Positions 34,836 through 44,989 of a stretch of DNA of 64,000 nt are shown in pieces. The translations under genes and the position numbers were made by a program. The DNA comes from Allopseudospirillum japonicum. Lineage in GTDB: Bacteria; Pseudomonadota; Gammaproteobacteria; Pseudomonadales; Halomonadaceae. Numbering within the stretch: the stretch's first letter is position 1; every line of letters begins with the position of its first letter. The notes beneath the pieces were generated by a model. It was not told the DNA's origin. It did no database searches and saw only the letters and a list, made by a program, of their open reading frames with translations. The stretch is taken from positions 1-64,000 of the forward strand of contig NZ_FNYH01000008.1 in assembly GCF_900108915.1 (NCBI RefSeq), written 5' to 3'.

Positions 34836-35597
34836 ATGACAAATCAAGAAGCCTTAACTGATTATGTGCTACGCCTTGGCGATAGTGCGTTAATTTTAGG
34901 TCAGCGTTTGTGTGAGTGGTGTGGTCGCGCGCCCGCCGTTGAAGAAGAAATGGCGCTGATGAATGTGGGGTTGGATCTTATTGGTCAAGCTCGCAATTGG
35001 ATGGAATACGCGGTGGAGTTGCAAGGCCAAGGTCAAGATGCTGACCAGTTGGCTTTTACCCGAGATGCGCACCAGTATCGCAATCTCTTGTTGGTTGAGC
35101 AGCCTAACGGTAACTATGCAGATACCTGTGCGCGTCAATATTTTTATGATGCTTGGCATTACTTCACCCTGAAAGCCTTATGTGATTCGAGTGATGCACG
35201 TGTGGCTGAAATTGCCGCTAAGGGCTTGAAGGAGGTGACTTATCATCTGCGCCGTTCTAGCGAGTGGATTAAACGCCTTGGGGATGGTACTGAACAAAGC
35301 CATGCCAAAATGCAAGCGGCGATTGATGAAATCTGGACTTATACCGGAGAAGCTTTCATTGCGGATGCGGTAGATGAACAGATGCAAGCGGCCGGCATAG
35401 GTGTTGATTTGGCCCTCATCCATGAGCAATGGCGTGCGCACGTAGAAGCCACTTTACAAGAAGCCACCTTAACTTGCCCAGATATGCAAGCTTATATGCA
35501 GCAAGGCAGTAAGCAAGGCATTCATACTGAGCGTCTAGGCTTTATCTTAGCGGAAATGCAATTTTTGCAACGTGCTTACCCGCATTCTACTTGGTAA
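34836..35597 (+). CDS. paaC: 1,2-phenylacetyl-CoA epoxidase, structural subunit C
   Basis: A protein of 253 residues, a ferritin-like partner of PaaA (DYVLRLGDSALILGQRLCEWCGRAPAVEEE opening; DAWHYFTLKAL; HLRRSSEWIKRLGDGTEQSH). It lacks the full metal-site set and scaffolds the catalytic subunit. The ATG at 34836 has AAGGA nine bases upstream; an in-frame ATG at 34827 overlaps that site. Confidence 0.95.
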   Translation: MTNQEALTDYVLRLGDSALILGQRLCEWCGRAPAVEEEMALMNVGLDLIGQARNWMEYAVELQGQGQDADQLAFTRDAHQYRNLLLVEQPNGNYADTCARQYFYDAWHYFTLKALCDSSDARVAEIAAKGLKEVTYHLRRSSEWIKRLGDGTEQSHAKMQAAIDEIWTYTGEAFIADAVDEQMQAAGIGVDLALIHEQWRAHVEATLQEATLTCPDMQAYMQQGSKQGIHTERLGFILAEMQFLQRAYPHSTW

Positions 35598-35669
35598 ATT
35601 TTTGGCACACTTCAGATCACAGGTGGTGGTCTGAAGTGTTTTAATGCCATTTACAGAGGTGATCTTGCT

Positions 35670-36293
35670 ATGGCACAAGCGCACGATAACGCCCCAGACC
35701 ATCCAGTACACTATCAAGTACCTGAGCTGACCGATTCTCTAGAAGCGAGTTTGCGTTCGGCTGATTTGATTACCACAGATCGTGGACGTACTTTAGATTT
35801 TCATGGTCGCCGCCCGAGCTTGGACGAAGTGTGGGCTTTACTGGCACAAGTGGCCGATCCTGAAGTCCCTGTTGTGAGTGTGGTTGATTTGGGGATTGTG
35901 CGTGAATTGGTATGGGCTAAAGAGGTTTTGCAAGTTTATATCACGCCGACTTATTCAGGATGCCCAGCCACAGAGCTGATTGAAAGCGAGATCAAGCTGG
36001 CTTTGATGCAAGCCGGTATTGCACAAGTGTCTATGCATCAGCGGATTTCGCCAGCATGGACGACAGATTGGATCACTGCGCAAGGGCGTGCCAAATTAAA
36101 AGCCTATGGCATTGCACCACCAGAAGGTAGCGCAAGCAAGGCGGCTTTATTTGGGCAAGTGCAAGAGGTGACCTGTCCGCATTGCAATAGCCAAAATACC
36201 CAACGCATTAGTGATTTTGGTTCAACAGCTTGTAAATCCCTCTATAAATGCAATGCCTGCTTAGAACCTTTTGAATATTTCAAATGCATCTAA
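35670..36293 (+). CDS. paaD: PaaD, iron-sulfur maturation factor of the epoxidase
   Basis: A protein of 207 residues. After an N-terminal extension of about 45 residues comes a MIP18/DUF59 domain (VWALLAQVADPEVPVVSVVDLGIVRE; YSGCPATELIE with its cysteine), then a C-terminal zinc-ribbon-like segment with CPHC and CNAC pairs. PaaD is required for the Fe-S cluster or assembly of the complex. E. coli PaaD is about 165 residues; the extension holds DSLEASLRSADLIT and no known motif. Confidence 0.93.
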   Translation: MAQAHDNAPDHPVHYQVPELTDSLEASLRSADLITTDRGRTLDFHGRRPSLDEVWALLAQVADPEVPVVSVVDLGIVRELVWAKEVLQVYITPTYSGCPATELIESEIKLALMQAGIAQVSMHQRISPAWTTDWITAQGRAKLKAYGIAPPEGSASKAALFGQVQEVTCPHCNSQNTQRISDFGSTACKSLYKCNACLEPFEYFKCI

Positions 36294-36339
36294 GTAAGAT
36301 TCCTGACATTTTAATAACAAAGATTATAGCGAGGCCTGT

Positions 36340-37413
36340 ATGAGCCGTTTTCATGCTTTGACGGTGACAGATATCCAGCAAGAAACCCGAGATGCGGTAT
36401 CTATCAGTTTTGCAGTACCTGAGGAAGTGGCCAGCGAGTTTGCGTATAAGCAAGGTCAATATTTAACTTTACGTACCCAGATTCAAGGTGAAGAAGTACG
36501 CCGCTCGTATTCGATTTGTCGCAGTGTCGCAGATAATGAATTGCGTGTGGCCGTGAAGCGTGTGCCAGGCGGCGTGTTTTCCAACTATGTAAACGATGCG
36601 CTTAAGGTCGGGCAAACCTTAGAAGCTATGCCGCCGATGGGTAACTTTTATGTGAATCTGGAGCCAACGCGTACCGCCTCTTACTTGGCAATTGCTGCCG
36701 GTAGTGGGATTACGCCTATGCTATCGATTATTAAAACCACGCTAGAAACTGAGCCGCAAAGCGAATTTACCCTGTTTTATGGGAACCGCTCTGCATCAAG
36801 CACCATGTTCCGTGAAGAGCTCGAAGATTTAAAAAACCTCTATATGGGGCGTTTTAACCTGATTTACATCATGAGCCGCGAACAGCAAGATATTGATTTA
36901 TACAACGGGCGTATTGATGCAGATAAGTGTAATGCCTTGTTTGATCACTGGATTGATGTGCCTAACTTAGAAGCCGCTTTCCTTTGTGGCCCACAGGCGA
37001 TGATTGAAAGTGTTTCTGGCGCTTTGCAGGCTCACGGTTTAGAAAAAGCCAAAGTACATTTTGAGCTTTTTGCCCCCGCGGGTAGTCAGCAGCAAAAACG
37101 TGAGCGTCAAGTAGAAGCTGGTACCCAAACTGGCGTGAGCCAAGTCACTGTGATTGCTGACGGGCGTCAAATCAGCTTTGAGTTAGCTAAAAATAGTAAG
37201 AATATTTTAGAAGCTGGTAATGAACAAGGTGCCGACTTGCCTTATGCCTGTAAAGCTGGGGTCTGTTCAACCTGTCGTGCCAAAGTAGTTGAAGGAGAGG
37301 TGGATATGGATGCCAACTTTGCCTTAGAAGATTACGAAGTGGAAGCGGGTTATGTTCTGACCTGCCAGTGTTACCCTGTTTCTGACAAGTTAGTGGTCGA
37401 TTACGATCAGTAA
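36340..37413 (+). CDS. paaE: 1,2-phenylacetyl-CoA epoxidase, reductase subunit E
   Basis: A protein of 357 residues. An FAD domain (RRSYSICRS), an NAD(P)H domain (AAGSGITPMLSI) and a C-terminal plant-type 2Fe-2S ferredoxin domain (CKAGVCSTCRAKV with a later cysteine in LTCQC) pass electrons from NADPH to PaaA. Last gene of paaABCDE; a terminator follows. Confidence 0.97.
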   Translation: MSRFHALTVTDIQQETRDAVSISFAVPEEVASEFAYKQGQYLTLRTQIQGEEVRRSYSICRSVADNELRVAVKRVPGGVFSNYVNDALKVGQTLEAMPPMGNFYVNLEPTRTASYLAIAAGSGITPMLSIIKTTLETEPQSEFTLFYGNRSASSTMFREELEDLKNLYMGRFNLIYIMSREQQDIDLYNGRIDADKCNALFDHWIDVPNLEAAFLCGPQAMIESVSGALQAHGLEKAKVHFELFAPAGSQQQKRERQVEAGTQTGVSQVTVIADGRQISFELAKNSKNILEAGNEQGADLPYACKAGVCSTCRAKVVEGEVDMDANFALEDYEVEAGYVLTCQCYPVSDKLVVDYDQ

Positions 37414-37440
37414 GGTGTTAAAAACCCTGTGTGTCCTTGC

Positions 37441-37470
37441 AACAAGCCTTGTAAAAACAAGCCTTGTAAA
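37441..37470. repeat. Tandem 15-base repeat downstream of paaE
   Basis: AACAAGCCTTGTAAA occurs twice in direct succession (37441-37455 and 37456-37470). The unit is itself nearly palindromic (ACAAG...CTTGT). It lies between paaE and its terminator. Confidence 0.6.
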
Positions 37471-37508
37471 AAAGAGTACCTAAGTATTTTTCAATGCCTC
37501 CTTGATTT

Positions 37509-37533
37509 GCCCAACCTTGTGTTGGGCTTTTTT
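37509..37533 (+). terminator. Intrinsic terminator of paaABCDE
   Basis: GCCCAAC (37509-37515) pairs perfectly with GTTGGGC (37521-37527), loop CTTGT, then six T. Confidence 0.9.
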
Positions 37534-37556
37534 ATGCGCACATGCAGGTACGGTCA

Positions 37557-38027
37557 TCAGGGTGTGGGCGCTGGTTGGGGATGAAAACTGAGTGTGAGTA
37601 TGATCACGACACAAGATAAAATCACAGCTGCTGCAATAAAGCCTTTGCCTTGATAGACTTCAGGTAATTTACGAATTTCGCGCCAACCTAAGCCTGCACT
37701 GATCCAAACGAGAGGAACTAAGATAGGGCCAAAAATTAGGCTTGCCATGGCCAAAATAATGGCGACCAAGGCCCAATCAGAATTTTTACTGATCGGGGGG
37801 GTATCTTTGGTTTGGGTAATGCCTTGAGCCTGCATCTGCTTTTGCGGACTACGGATTAACATGCGTGCTTCTTGTTCAATCACTTCAAAATGAACAGCAA
37901 GCCCTTCACTGGGTAGGCCGCCACTGCGCCAGTGGGCCAGTTGAAATGGGTAGTGTTGGCCATCATCACATGCTTGTACGACACCGCTTTGCTGTTCAAG
38001 ATCAAAACGAATAATTTCACCTTGCAT
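37557..38027 (-). CDS. Cold-shock-like N-terminus fused to two-helix membrane domain
   Basis: A protein of 156 residues. Residues 1-65 resemble a cold-shock/OB segment (MQGEIIRFDLEQQSGVVQACDDGQHYPF, then GLAVHFEV), though the RNA-binding aromatic motif is degenerate. Residues 90-150 contain two membrane helices with the LVWISAGLGWREIRK pattern of DUF4190 proteins. The ATG at 38027 has AAGG upstream. Such pairings are seen for other CSD-membrane proteins of unknown role. It lies 19 bases after the stop of the upstream GGDEF-EAL gene, so they share a transcript. Confidence 0.7.
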   Translation of the reverse strand: MQGEIIRFDLEQQSGVVQACDDGQHYPFQLAHWRSGGLPSEGLAVHFEVIEQEARMLIRSPQKQMQAQGITQTKDTPPISKNSDWALVAIILAMASLIFGPILVPLVWISAGLGWREIRKLPEVYQGKGFIAAAVILSCVVIILTLSFHPQPAPTP

Positions 38028-38046
38028 CAAAATTACCTTAATTAAT

Positions 38047-41000
38047 TTAGCTAACATGGTGGGTCAGCTGAGGCGTTTTAAGCCCATCTAAATGCTCAGC
38101 TGCAAGTAAAAAGTTGCACTCACTTGCGGCCTGAGGTCGTCCTAATAAAAATCCTTGGACCTCATGACAGCCACGACGTGCTAAAAACATTAGCTGTTCT
38201 TGGGTTTCTATGCCTTCGGCAAGCACTTGCATTCCTAGACTAGTACCCAATTGCAGGACGGTTTGAATAATGGCCTCATCCTCTTTGCATTGCCCTATAT
38301 CTTGTACAAAACTGCGATCAATTTTTAAGCGATCTAAAGGCAAGCGCTTTAAACGATGTAAAGAAGAATAACCTGTACCAAAATCATCTAAAGCAAGTCG
38401 ATAGCCCGCATGCCGTAATTGATGGAGCTTATTTTCTGTATATTCCGGATCTTGCATCAGCAAGCTTTCGGTGATTTCTAATTCTAAATGTTCCGCTTGT
38501 AAACCGTAATGATGGACAAGGCTATCAAGCTTGGTGTTAAAGTCTGACTGCAACAGCTGTAATGCCGAAATATTTACTGCAACTAAGGGGGGGTGATAAC
38601 CTGCATCTAGCCAAAGCCGAATTTGTTGGCAAGCTAATTCAATGACTTTCCAACCTAATGGAATAATTAAGCGAGTTTCTTCTGCTAAAGGAATAAACTC
38701 TCCCGGGGAAAGCCAACCTTGTTGTGGATGATGCCAACGAACTAAAGCTTCAAATCCAGATAAATAAGCATCACCATAGATATTGAGCTTAAATTGTGGC
38801 TGATAATGTAATGTTAATTCATTGTCTTGTAATAAAGCACTGCGTAAATCTTGTTCTAATGCAAAATAACGCACAGTGACATCGGTTTGCTCTTCTGTAT
38901 AAAAAGCATAAGTATTTTTACCTTGCGCTTTAGCCGCATACATGGCGGTATCTGCATGTTTGATCAGTGCATCTAATGTCGTGCCATGCTTGGGTGATAG
39001 GCTAATGCCTACACTGGATGTGACTTGTAAGGCAAGTTGTTTTAGATCAAAGGTATATTGACCAAGGCATAAAATGGTTTCAGCCACTTCTTGGGCCAGG
39101 CAGGCATTTTCCTCTGCGGAATGATGCCGTGCAAAAGGATAGATAAATACAAACTCATCGCCACCATTACGAATCAGATCGCCTTCTTTAGGTAAGACTT
39201 GGGTTAAATAATGGCCCACTGCGTTAAGAAGATCATCACCGACTTGATGCCCTAAACTATCATTAATGATTTTAAATCGATCGAGGTCGATAAAAAATAA
39301 AGCAAACGATTTGGAAGGCGTTTGGCTTAATAAAGCAGCTACTTTCTCTTGTAAAAATAAACGATTGGGTAAGCCTGTAAGAATATCATGCCGAGCTAAA
39401 TAATTAAGATCTTGGGTTTTGCGTTGCACTTTAGCCGCAAGCGTATATTCACGACTATGGGTAGTGAGTAGAACCGCCGTCGCTAAACACGCAATTAAAA
39501 CGAGCAAGCTTTGTACATGATAAACACTAGAGCCTTGATTGGCAGATAAGTAATTATGCCCTGCTTGAATATGTAAGTGCCAATGTTGATGGGCTACTTC
39601 GATGGTGAATTTTTCATGCAGGGGTAAGTTTTGAATATCCTGCCCCAAACCAACACGGGTTTGATAAAAAGGTGTACTAGCACTGCGCTCATAGGCACTG
39701 ACAGCAACAAAATTTAAGTTGGCTTCCTGTAGCGCTAGCTTAATTAAAGAATCCACTGTAAAAACCCCGACCATATAACCTGCTAGGTGTTTGCTGCTGG
39801 TCATTAAAGCTTCCCCTGCCTGTTGATACACAGGGTGTAAGATCAAAAAAGCGGGCTGTTGTTGATCTTGGACTAAGCGCAAAATTTGCGTGGCAATTGG
39901 CCCACTTTGGCTTTGTGCTTGGATCACCCAGCGTTGTCTATCCTCTTTAGATAAGAGATTAAATCCAAGGGCCGCTTGATTGACGTATAGAGGCTCTACG
40001 TATTTTACAGGGAGTAAAAGATGATCTAACTGATGGCCACTAAGGGTTTCTCCACGCACTTGGTAGTCACTACGTGCCAGTAGGGTGCGCGTATCTTGTT
40101 CAAATGTTTGCCGCTGATCAATATGAATCAAAGGATCCCAAGAATAGGCACGCACAGAAGGATTCGTGCGGAAAATTTGCCAAGTGGCATCACGAAATTC
40201 TGTCGGAGTTAGTCCTTGATTTTGGGTATATTGGCGCTCTAAGCTACTTAAATCTTTTAAGTTTTTTTGCATCCACGCTTGTAAACGTGCTTCCACCACT
40301 TGGACATCTTTAGCAAAGTGGGCGCTCAATTGTTCCCGTTGTTGTTGTAGATAAAAGTAATTGAGTAAGATGACACCTAGTGCAATCCCGAGTAACAAAA
40401 TAAATAAACGTCGGTCGTTATTGGATTGCCAATGATGATGATCCTGATCCTTGCTGTCCCCACTGATAACAGGTAAGGGAAGGGCTTGCGCACGATAGGA
40501 AAAACATAAATAACCTTGATGAAAGCAGCGCAACATCAGCAAAACAACGGGTGTGACTAGAACCGCACCAAAGGTATCTCCCATCCACCAAGAAAAAGCG
40601 CTATCCCACCAAGAGGTATTGGCATATTCCGACTGACCAATAAAATGTAATGCCGAGCTGCCAATCCCTGCACTAACTAGGCTAGTGAGGGCACCGGCAT
40701 ATAAGACAAAGAAAAAGGCATCTTCTTCTTTAGCGAGTTGAAATAAGTTGTGAATACGTGGACGTAATAAATAAAATGCCAGAAGCACATGCGCACTAGC
40801 CCCAAGTGCCATTACGAGTGCTTGTAAGGATTCGTCAAAATTCAGGGTATTTTGCCAGCGCCAGTGAATGCTGAGGTTAAATAGCAGATTGCCAAGAAAG
40901 ACTCCTGGCCAAAGTTTGCTACCGTAATACCAAAGTGTGCCTAAACCTATCCCAGCAGGTACCCATAAGGGGACAACTTGAGCATGGAGACCCATGGAAA

Positions 41001-41070
41001 CCACCAAGTGACCAGCCAAGGCATAAGCTAGGGTTAGCATGAGTACTGAGGCAAGATATGTAAGCTTCAT
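38047..41070 (-). CDS. MASE1-CHASE-GGDEF-EAL c-di-GMP protein
   Basis: A protein of 1007 residues. MASE1 membrane sensor (about 1-300, eight helices, WVPAGIGLGTLWYYGSKLWPG), periplasmic CHASE domain (about 250-500, AYSWDPLIHIDQRQTFE), membrane helix, GGDEF domain with intact GGDEF (LIRNGGDEFVF), and EAL domain with EALVRW, DDFGTGYSSL and KIDRSFVQD. Both catalytic signatures are intact, so it could make and break c-di-GMP. There is no RxxD inhibitory site before GGDEF. The CHASE domain suggests response to a small external ligand. Confidence 0.93.
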   Translation of the reverse strand: MKLTYLASVLMLTLAYALAGHLVVSMGLHAQVVPLWVPAGIGLGTLWYYGSKLWPGVFLGNLLFNLSIHWRWQNTLNFDESLQALVMALGASAHVLLAFYLLRPRIHNLFQLAKEEDAFFFVLYAGALTSLVSAGIGSSALHFIGQSEYANTSWWDSAFSWWMGDTFGAVLVTPVVLLMLRCFHQGYLCFSYRAQALPLPVISGDSKDQDHHHWQSNNDRRLFILLLGIALGVILLNYFYLQQQREQLSAHFAKDVQVVEARLQAWMQKNLKDLSSLERQYTQNQGLTPTEFRDATWQIFRTNPSVRAYSWDPLIHIDQRQTFEQDTRTLLARSDYQVRGETLSGHQLDHLLLPVKYVEPLYVNQAALGFNLLSKEDRQRWVIQAQSQSGPIATQILRLVQDQQQPAFLILHPVYQQAGEALMTSSKHLAGYMVGVFTVDSLIKLALQEANLNFVAVSAYERSASTPFYQTRVGLGQDIQNLPLHEKFTIEVAHQHWHLHIQAGHNYLSANQGSSVYHVQSLLVLIACLATAVLLTTHSREYTLAAKVQRKTQDLNYLARHDILTGLPNRLFLQEKVAALLSQTPSKSFALFFIDLDRFKIINDSLGHQVGDDLLNAVGHYLTQVLPKEGDLIRNGGDEFVFIYPFARHHSAEENACLAQEVAETILCLGQYTFDLKQLALQVTSSVGISLSPKHGTTLDALIKHADTAMYAAKAQGKNTYAFYTEEQTDVTVRYFALEQDLRSALLQDNELTLHYQPQFKLNIYGDAYLSGFEALVRWHHPQQGWLSPGEFIPLAEETRLIIPLGWKVIELACQQIRLWLDAGYHPPLVAVNISALQLLQSDFNTKLDSLVHHYGLQAEHLELEITESLLMQDPEYTENKLHQLRHAGYRLALDDFGTGYSSLHRLKRLPLDRLKIDRSFVQDIGQCKEDEAIIQTVLQLGTSLGMQVLAEGIETQEQLMFLARRGCHEVQGFLLGRPQAASECNFLLAAEHLDGLKTPQLTHHVS

Positions 41071-42328
<1,258 letters not shown>

Positions 42329-42355
42329 GTGACTCTCAGTACACATTGAAATATG

Positions 42356-42388
42356 AACCCCAAAGGGAGCTGACTTTGGGGTTTTTTT
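42356..42388 (+). terminator. Intrinsic terminator of adk
   Basis: AACCCCAAAG (42356-42365) pairs perfectly with CTTTGGGGTT (42374-42383), eight-base loop, then seven T from 42382. Confidence 0.92.
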
Positions 42389-42399
42389 TATGCTAAGGC

Positions 42400-43398
42400 T
42401 TAAGCATCAGGTGTTGGGGTTGCGTTAAAAGTACGTGGACGCAAGACCTCTGGTTTCAGAAAAGGCTTTTCACCCGTATTAGAATGTTGACCTAAAATAC
42501 GCCCTTCATGCTCTGTGCCGTAGCGCGTATGTTTATGGAAATTAAAATATTTTTGCCGTGTTTCCTGTGCATCGCCTGTGTAACGTGGATCTTGCGGACG
42601 TTCTTGCGAGTTAATATATAAGGCGACATCCCAAGCCTCTTGCACGCTCAAACGCCCTGGTTGGCTTAACGGCATATTGCGGTGGATAAAAGTTGCTGAG
42701 GTAAAAATACGTGTCATACCTGCACCCCAGTTATAGGAATAATCGCCCCATAAAGGAGGGTAAACTACTTTGCCGGCGACCTTCTGTCCTTGCCCATCAG
42801 CCCCATGACAAAGTGCACAGGCTTGTGCATAAACCGCTTGCCCTCTTTGATAATCTGGGGTTTGTGCAGGTTTTTCTAGATCGCTAAAGCCACGTCCAGC
42901 AAGGTTTTTCTCATACACGGGGGCGCTTTTGGCTAACCATTGATGATAGGCTGTAAGTGCCAACATATCATCACTACCATAGGCAGGTGGTGTGCCATTC
43001 ATGGAAAAAGAGAAACAGCCCGCAATACGCTCTTCTAATGAGTTCACATGCTGATTTTTGCCACGATAATCGGGCAAAGTGGTTGCCGCTGGCCAAATAG
43101 GCCCAGACCAAAGTTTGCGGCCTTCCCCCATATGACAGCTTTTACAGGACATTTCATTAAACACATGGCGTCCACGTAATTGCTGGGTATTCATAAATAA
43201 ATCATAGCCACGCCGAATGACAGCTTTGAGTTCTGGATGTAAGTTAGAGGCTTCCAGATCAGCTAGGGTAGGCGCTTGGTGTACGTATTGACCGGCTTTG
43301 GGCGTGGGCAAATGAATAGGTACTTTGGGAGCTTCCACTGCTTGACTGAAGGAGGCTGCGACAAGTAAAGCGCACCCTGTTAATGTGTGTTTTAACAT
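42400..43398 (-). CDS. tsdA: Thiosulfate dehydrogenase, diheme cytochrome c (TsdA type)
   Basis: A protein of 332 residues with signal peptide (to about 20). Two c-type haem motifs, CKSCH (85-89) and CALCH (194-198). Between them C128 in AGCFSFSMNG sits where TsdA proteins have the cysteine that ligates haem 1, the active-site haem. The enzyme joins two thiosulfates to tetrathionate in the periplasm, or runs in reverse in some species. The ATG at 43398 follows the tsdB stop by one base and has GGAGG upstream. A generic diheme cytochrome is the alternative; the cysteine and the partner gene argue for TsdA. Confidence 0.8.
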   Translation of the reverse strand: MLKHTLTGCALLVAASFSQAVEAPKVPIHLPTPKAGQYVHQAPTLADLEASNLHPELKAVIRRGYDLFMNTQQLRGRHVFNEMSCKSCHMGEGRKLWSGPIWPAATTLPDYRGKNQHVNSLEERIAGCFSFSMNGTPPAYGSDDMLALTAYHQWLAKSAPVYEKNLAGRGFSDLEKPAQTPDYQRGQAVYAQACALCHGADGQGQKVAGKVVYPPLWGDYSYNWGAGMTRIFTSATFIHRNMPLSQPGRLSVQEAWDVALYINSQERPQDPRYTGDAQETRQKYFNFHKHTRYGTEHEGRILGQHSNTGEKPFLKPEVLRPRTFNATPTPDA

Positions 43399-43399
43399 G

Positions 43400-44074
43400 T
43401 TAGCGACCCTCCTTGGTGGATGTGGGTTGATGAGCAAAATAATAGGCTAGAGCTTCGATTTCCTCCGCAGTGAGACGCTCAGCAATCCCCAGCATAAGTT
43501 GCAAAGGATCATTAGTACGTTGACCTTGCTGCCAAGCGGTCAGTTGCCCAGCCAAATAGCTTACGTGCTGTCCAGATAACGCAGGAAAATCGGCACCGAC
43601 ACCTTGAGAATCAGGTCCGTGGCAACTCTCACAAGGCGGTAAATAACGATCCCAATCCCCTTGCTTGGCGAGATGCTCACCTAAAGCCATTTTAGCCGTA
43701 TCGCTTGGTGTCAGCTGGGTGTTCACCACTTGAGCGGCATAATAAGCGCCTACATCCAATCTCTCTTGTGCCGTTAAACCCACGGCATTAGGGCTCATAA
43801 TCGCATGGGTACGCGTTTTGGCCTGATAATCCGCCAGCTGTTTGGCAATATAGCCTGCATCAAGACCGGCTAAACGTGCAAAGCCTGCTGCGGCATTGCC
43901 TGCACCATCCACACCATGACAAGCCGCGCAAGGAGCAACACTGGGTGGTTTGCCTTGGAGTACGAGTTGTTGGCCACGTGTTGCATCCCCTTCTAAAGGT
44001 GCAGATACACTAGGCAAACTGATTAGACTACAAGTGATTAGGCTCGCAGTCGCGAGCCAACGTCCTTGGTACAT
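43400..44074 (-). CDS. tsdB: Diheme cytochrome c, electron acceptor of TsdA (TsdB type)
   Basis: A protein of 224 residues with signal peptide and two cytochrome c4-like domains, each with a haem motif (CAACH near 50, CESCH near 150) and a downstream methionine ligand candidate (IMSPNAVGLT; LMLGIAERLT). It precedes tsdA on the same strand and would accept its electrons and pass them to the respiratory chain. GAGAGG lies six bases before the ATG. Confidence 0.8.
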   Translation of the reverse strand: MYQGRWLATASLITCSLISLPSVSAPLEGDATRGQQLVLQGKPPSVAPCAACHGVDGAGNAAAGFARLAGLDAGYIAKQLADYQAKTRTHAIMSPNAVGLTAQERLDVGAYYAAQVVNTQLTPSDTAKMALGEHLAKQGDWDRYLPPCESCHGPDSQGVGADFPALSGQHVSYLAGQLTAWQQGQRTNDPLQLMLGIAERLTAEEIEALAYYFAHQPTSTKEGR

Positions 44075-44272
44075 AGCGCCTCTCCCATCAAGCAGTTTGA
44101 TTTCTTTTTTTATTTATTGGACTTGGGTATTCAATCAGCATACAAGTAGGCATCCATAATTTCTAATGTAGTCTGGTTTAAATAAGGTAAAGCTAAGTAA
44201 TTTCAGCCTCACTTGAGTAGCTAGTTAACGCATTTTTCTGTCCATCTACGCCAAAAGATCAATAGACTAAAC

Positions 44273-44302
44273 TTGGTAACTCCTAGATGCAGCCCGTATA
44301 AT
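44273..44302 (+). promoter_or_regulatory. Sigma-70-like promoter of ppa
   Basis: TTGGTA (44273-44278) and TATAAT (44297-44302) are 18 bases apart, about 78 bases before the ppa start, in the otherwise gene-free 44075-44379 gap between divergent tsdB and ppa. Confidence 0.55.
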
Positions 44303-44379
44303 CGCGCTGGCAGCTTTGTAAAGCCCGTGTTTTGCAAAGCATGTGTACCGAGCCTTAAAACCTCTAAAAGGAAAGACCC

Positions 44380-44907
44380 ATGAGCTTTAACTCTATTCCT
44401 GCTGGAAAAGATCTGCCTAATGACATCTATGTAGTGGTTGAGATTCCTGCCAATCATGCGCCGATCAAGTATGAAATCGATAAGGACATGGACGCCCTTT
44501 TAGTGGATCGTTTCATGGCAACGCCTATGTTCTACCCTGCAAACTATGGCTATATTCCTAACACCTTGGGCGAAGATGGCGACCCGTTAGATGTCTTAGT
44601 GGTCACGCCTTACCCTGTACAGCCAGGTTCTGTGATTCGTTGCCGCCCTGTTGGTGTGTTGAATATGAGTGACGAAGCTGGCTCAGATGCCAAGTTAGTT
44701 GCCGTACCCCATAGTAAGCTCACCACACTTTATGACAATGTGCAGGATATTGATGACTTGCCTGTCTTGCTTCGTGATCAGATTGCGCACTTCTTCGAAA
44801 ACTACAAGGATCTGGAAAAAGGCAAGTGGGTGAAAGTAGAAGGTTGGGCGGATGCCGATGCTGCACGTGCTGCGATTGAGAAAGCGGCAGCAGCTTACCA
44901 AGGTTAA
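44380..44907 (+). CDS. ppa: Inorganic pyrophosphatase
   Basis: A protein of 175 residues of the family I soluble type. Landmarks are [15 protein letters not shown], the metal-binding [11 protein letters not shown], and the DIDDLP and [16 protein letters not shown] segments. It splits pyrophosphate and drives biosynthesis. AAAGGAAAG lies upstream. Confidence 0.98.
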   Translation: MSFNSIPAGKDLPNDIYVVVEIPANHAPIKYEIDKDMDALLVDRFMATPMFYPANYGYIPNTLGEDGDPLDVLVVTPYPVQPGSVIRCRPVGVLNMSDEAGSDAKLVAVPHSKLTTLYDNVQDIDDLPVLLRDQIAHFFENYKDLEKGKWVKVEGWADADAARAAIEKAAAAYQG

Positions 44908-44941
44908 TACGTCGCTTGTATTAATGCTTTGTTTATAAAGT

Positions 44942-44974
44942 AAAAAGCCTCATCCTCTTGGATGAGGCTTTTTT
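44942..44974. terminator. Bidirectional terminator between ppa and putP
   Basis: A run of A, GCCTCATCC, loop TCTT, GGATGAGGC and a run of T. It can end both ppa (plus) and putP (minus), whose stop lies 16 bases away. Confidence 0.92.
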
Positions 44975-44989
44975 GTTATCGGCGAAACC

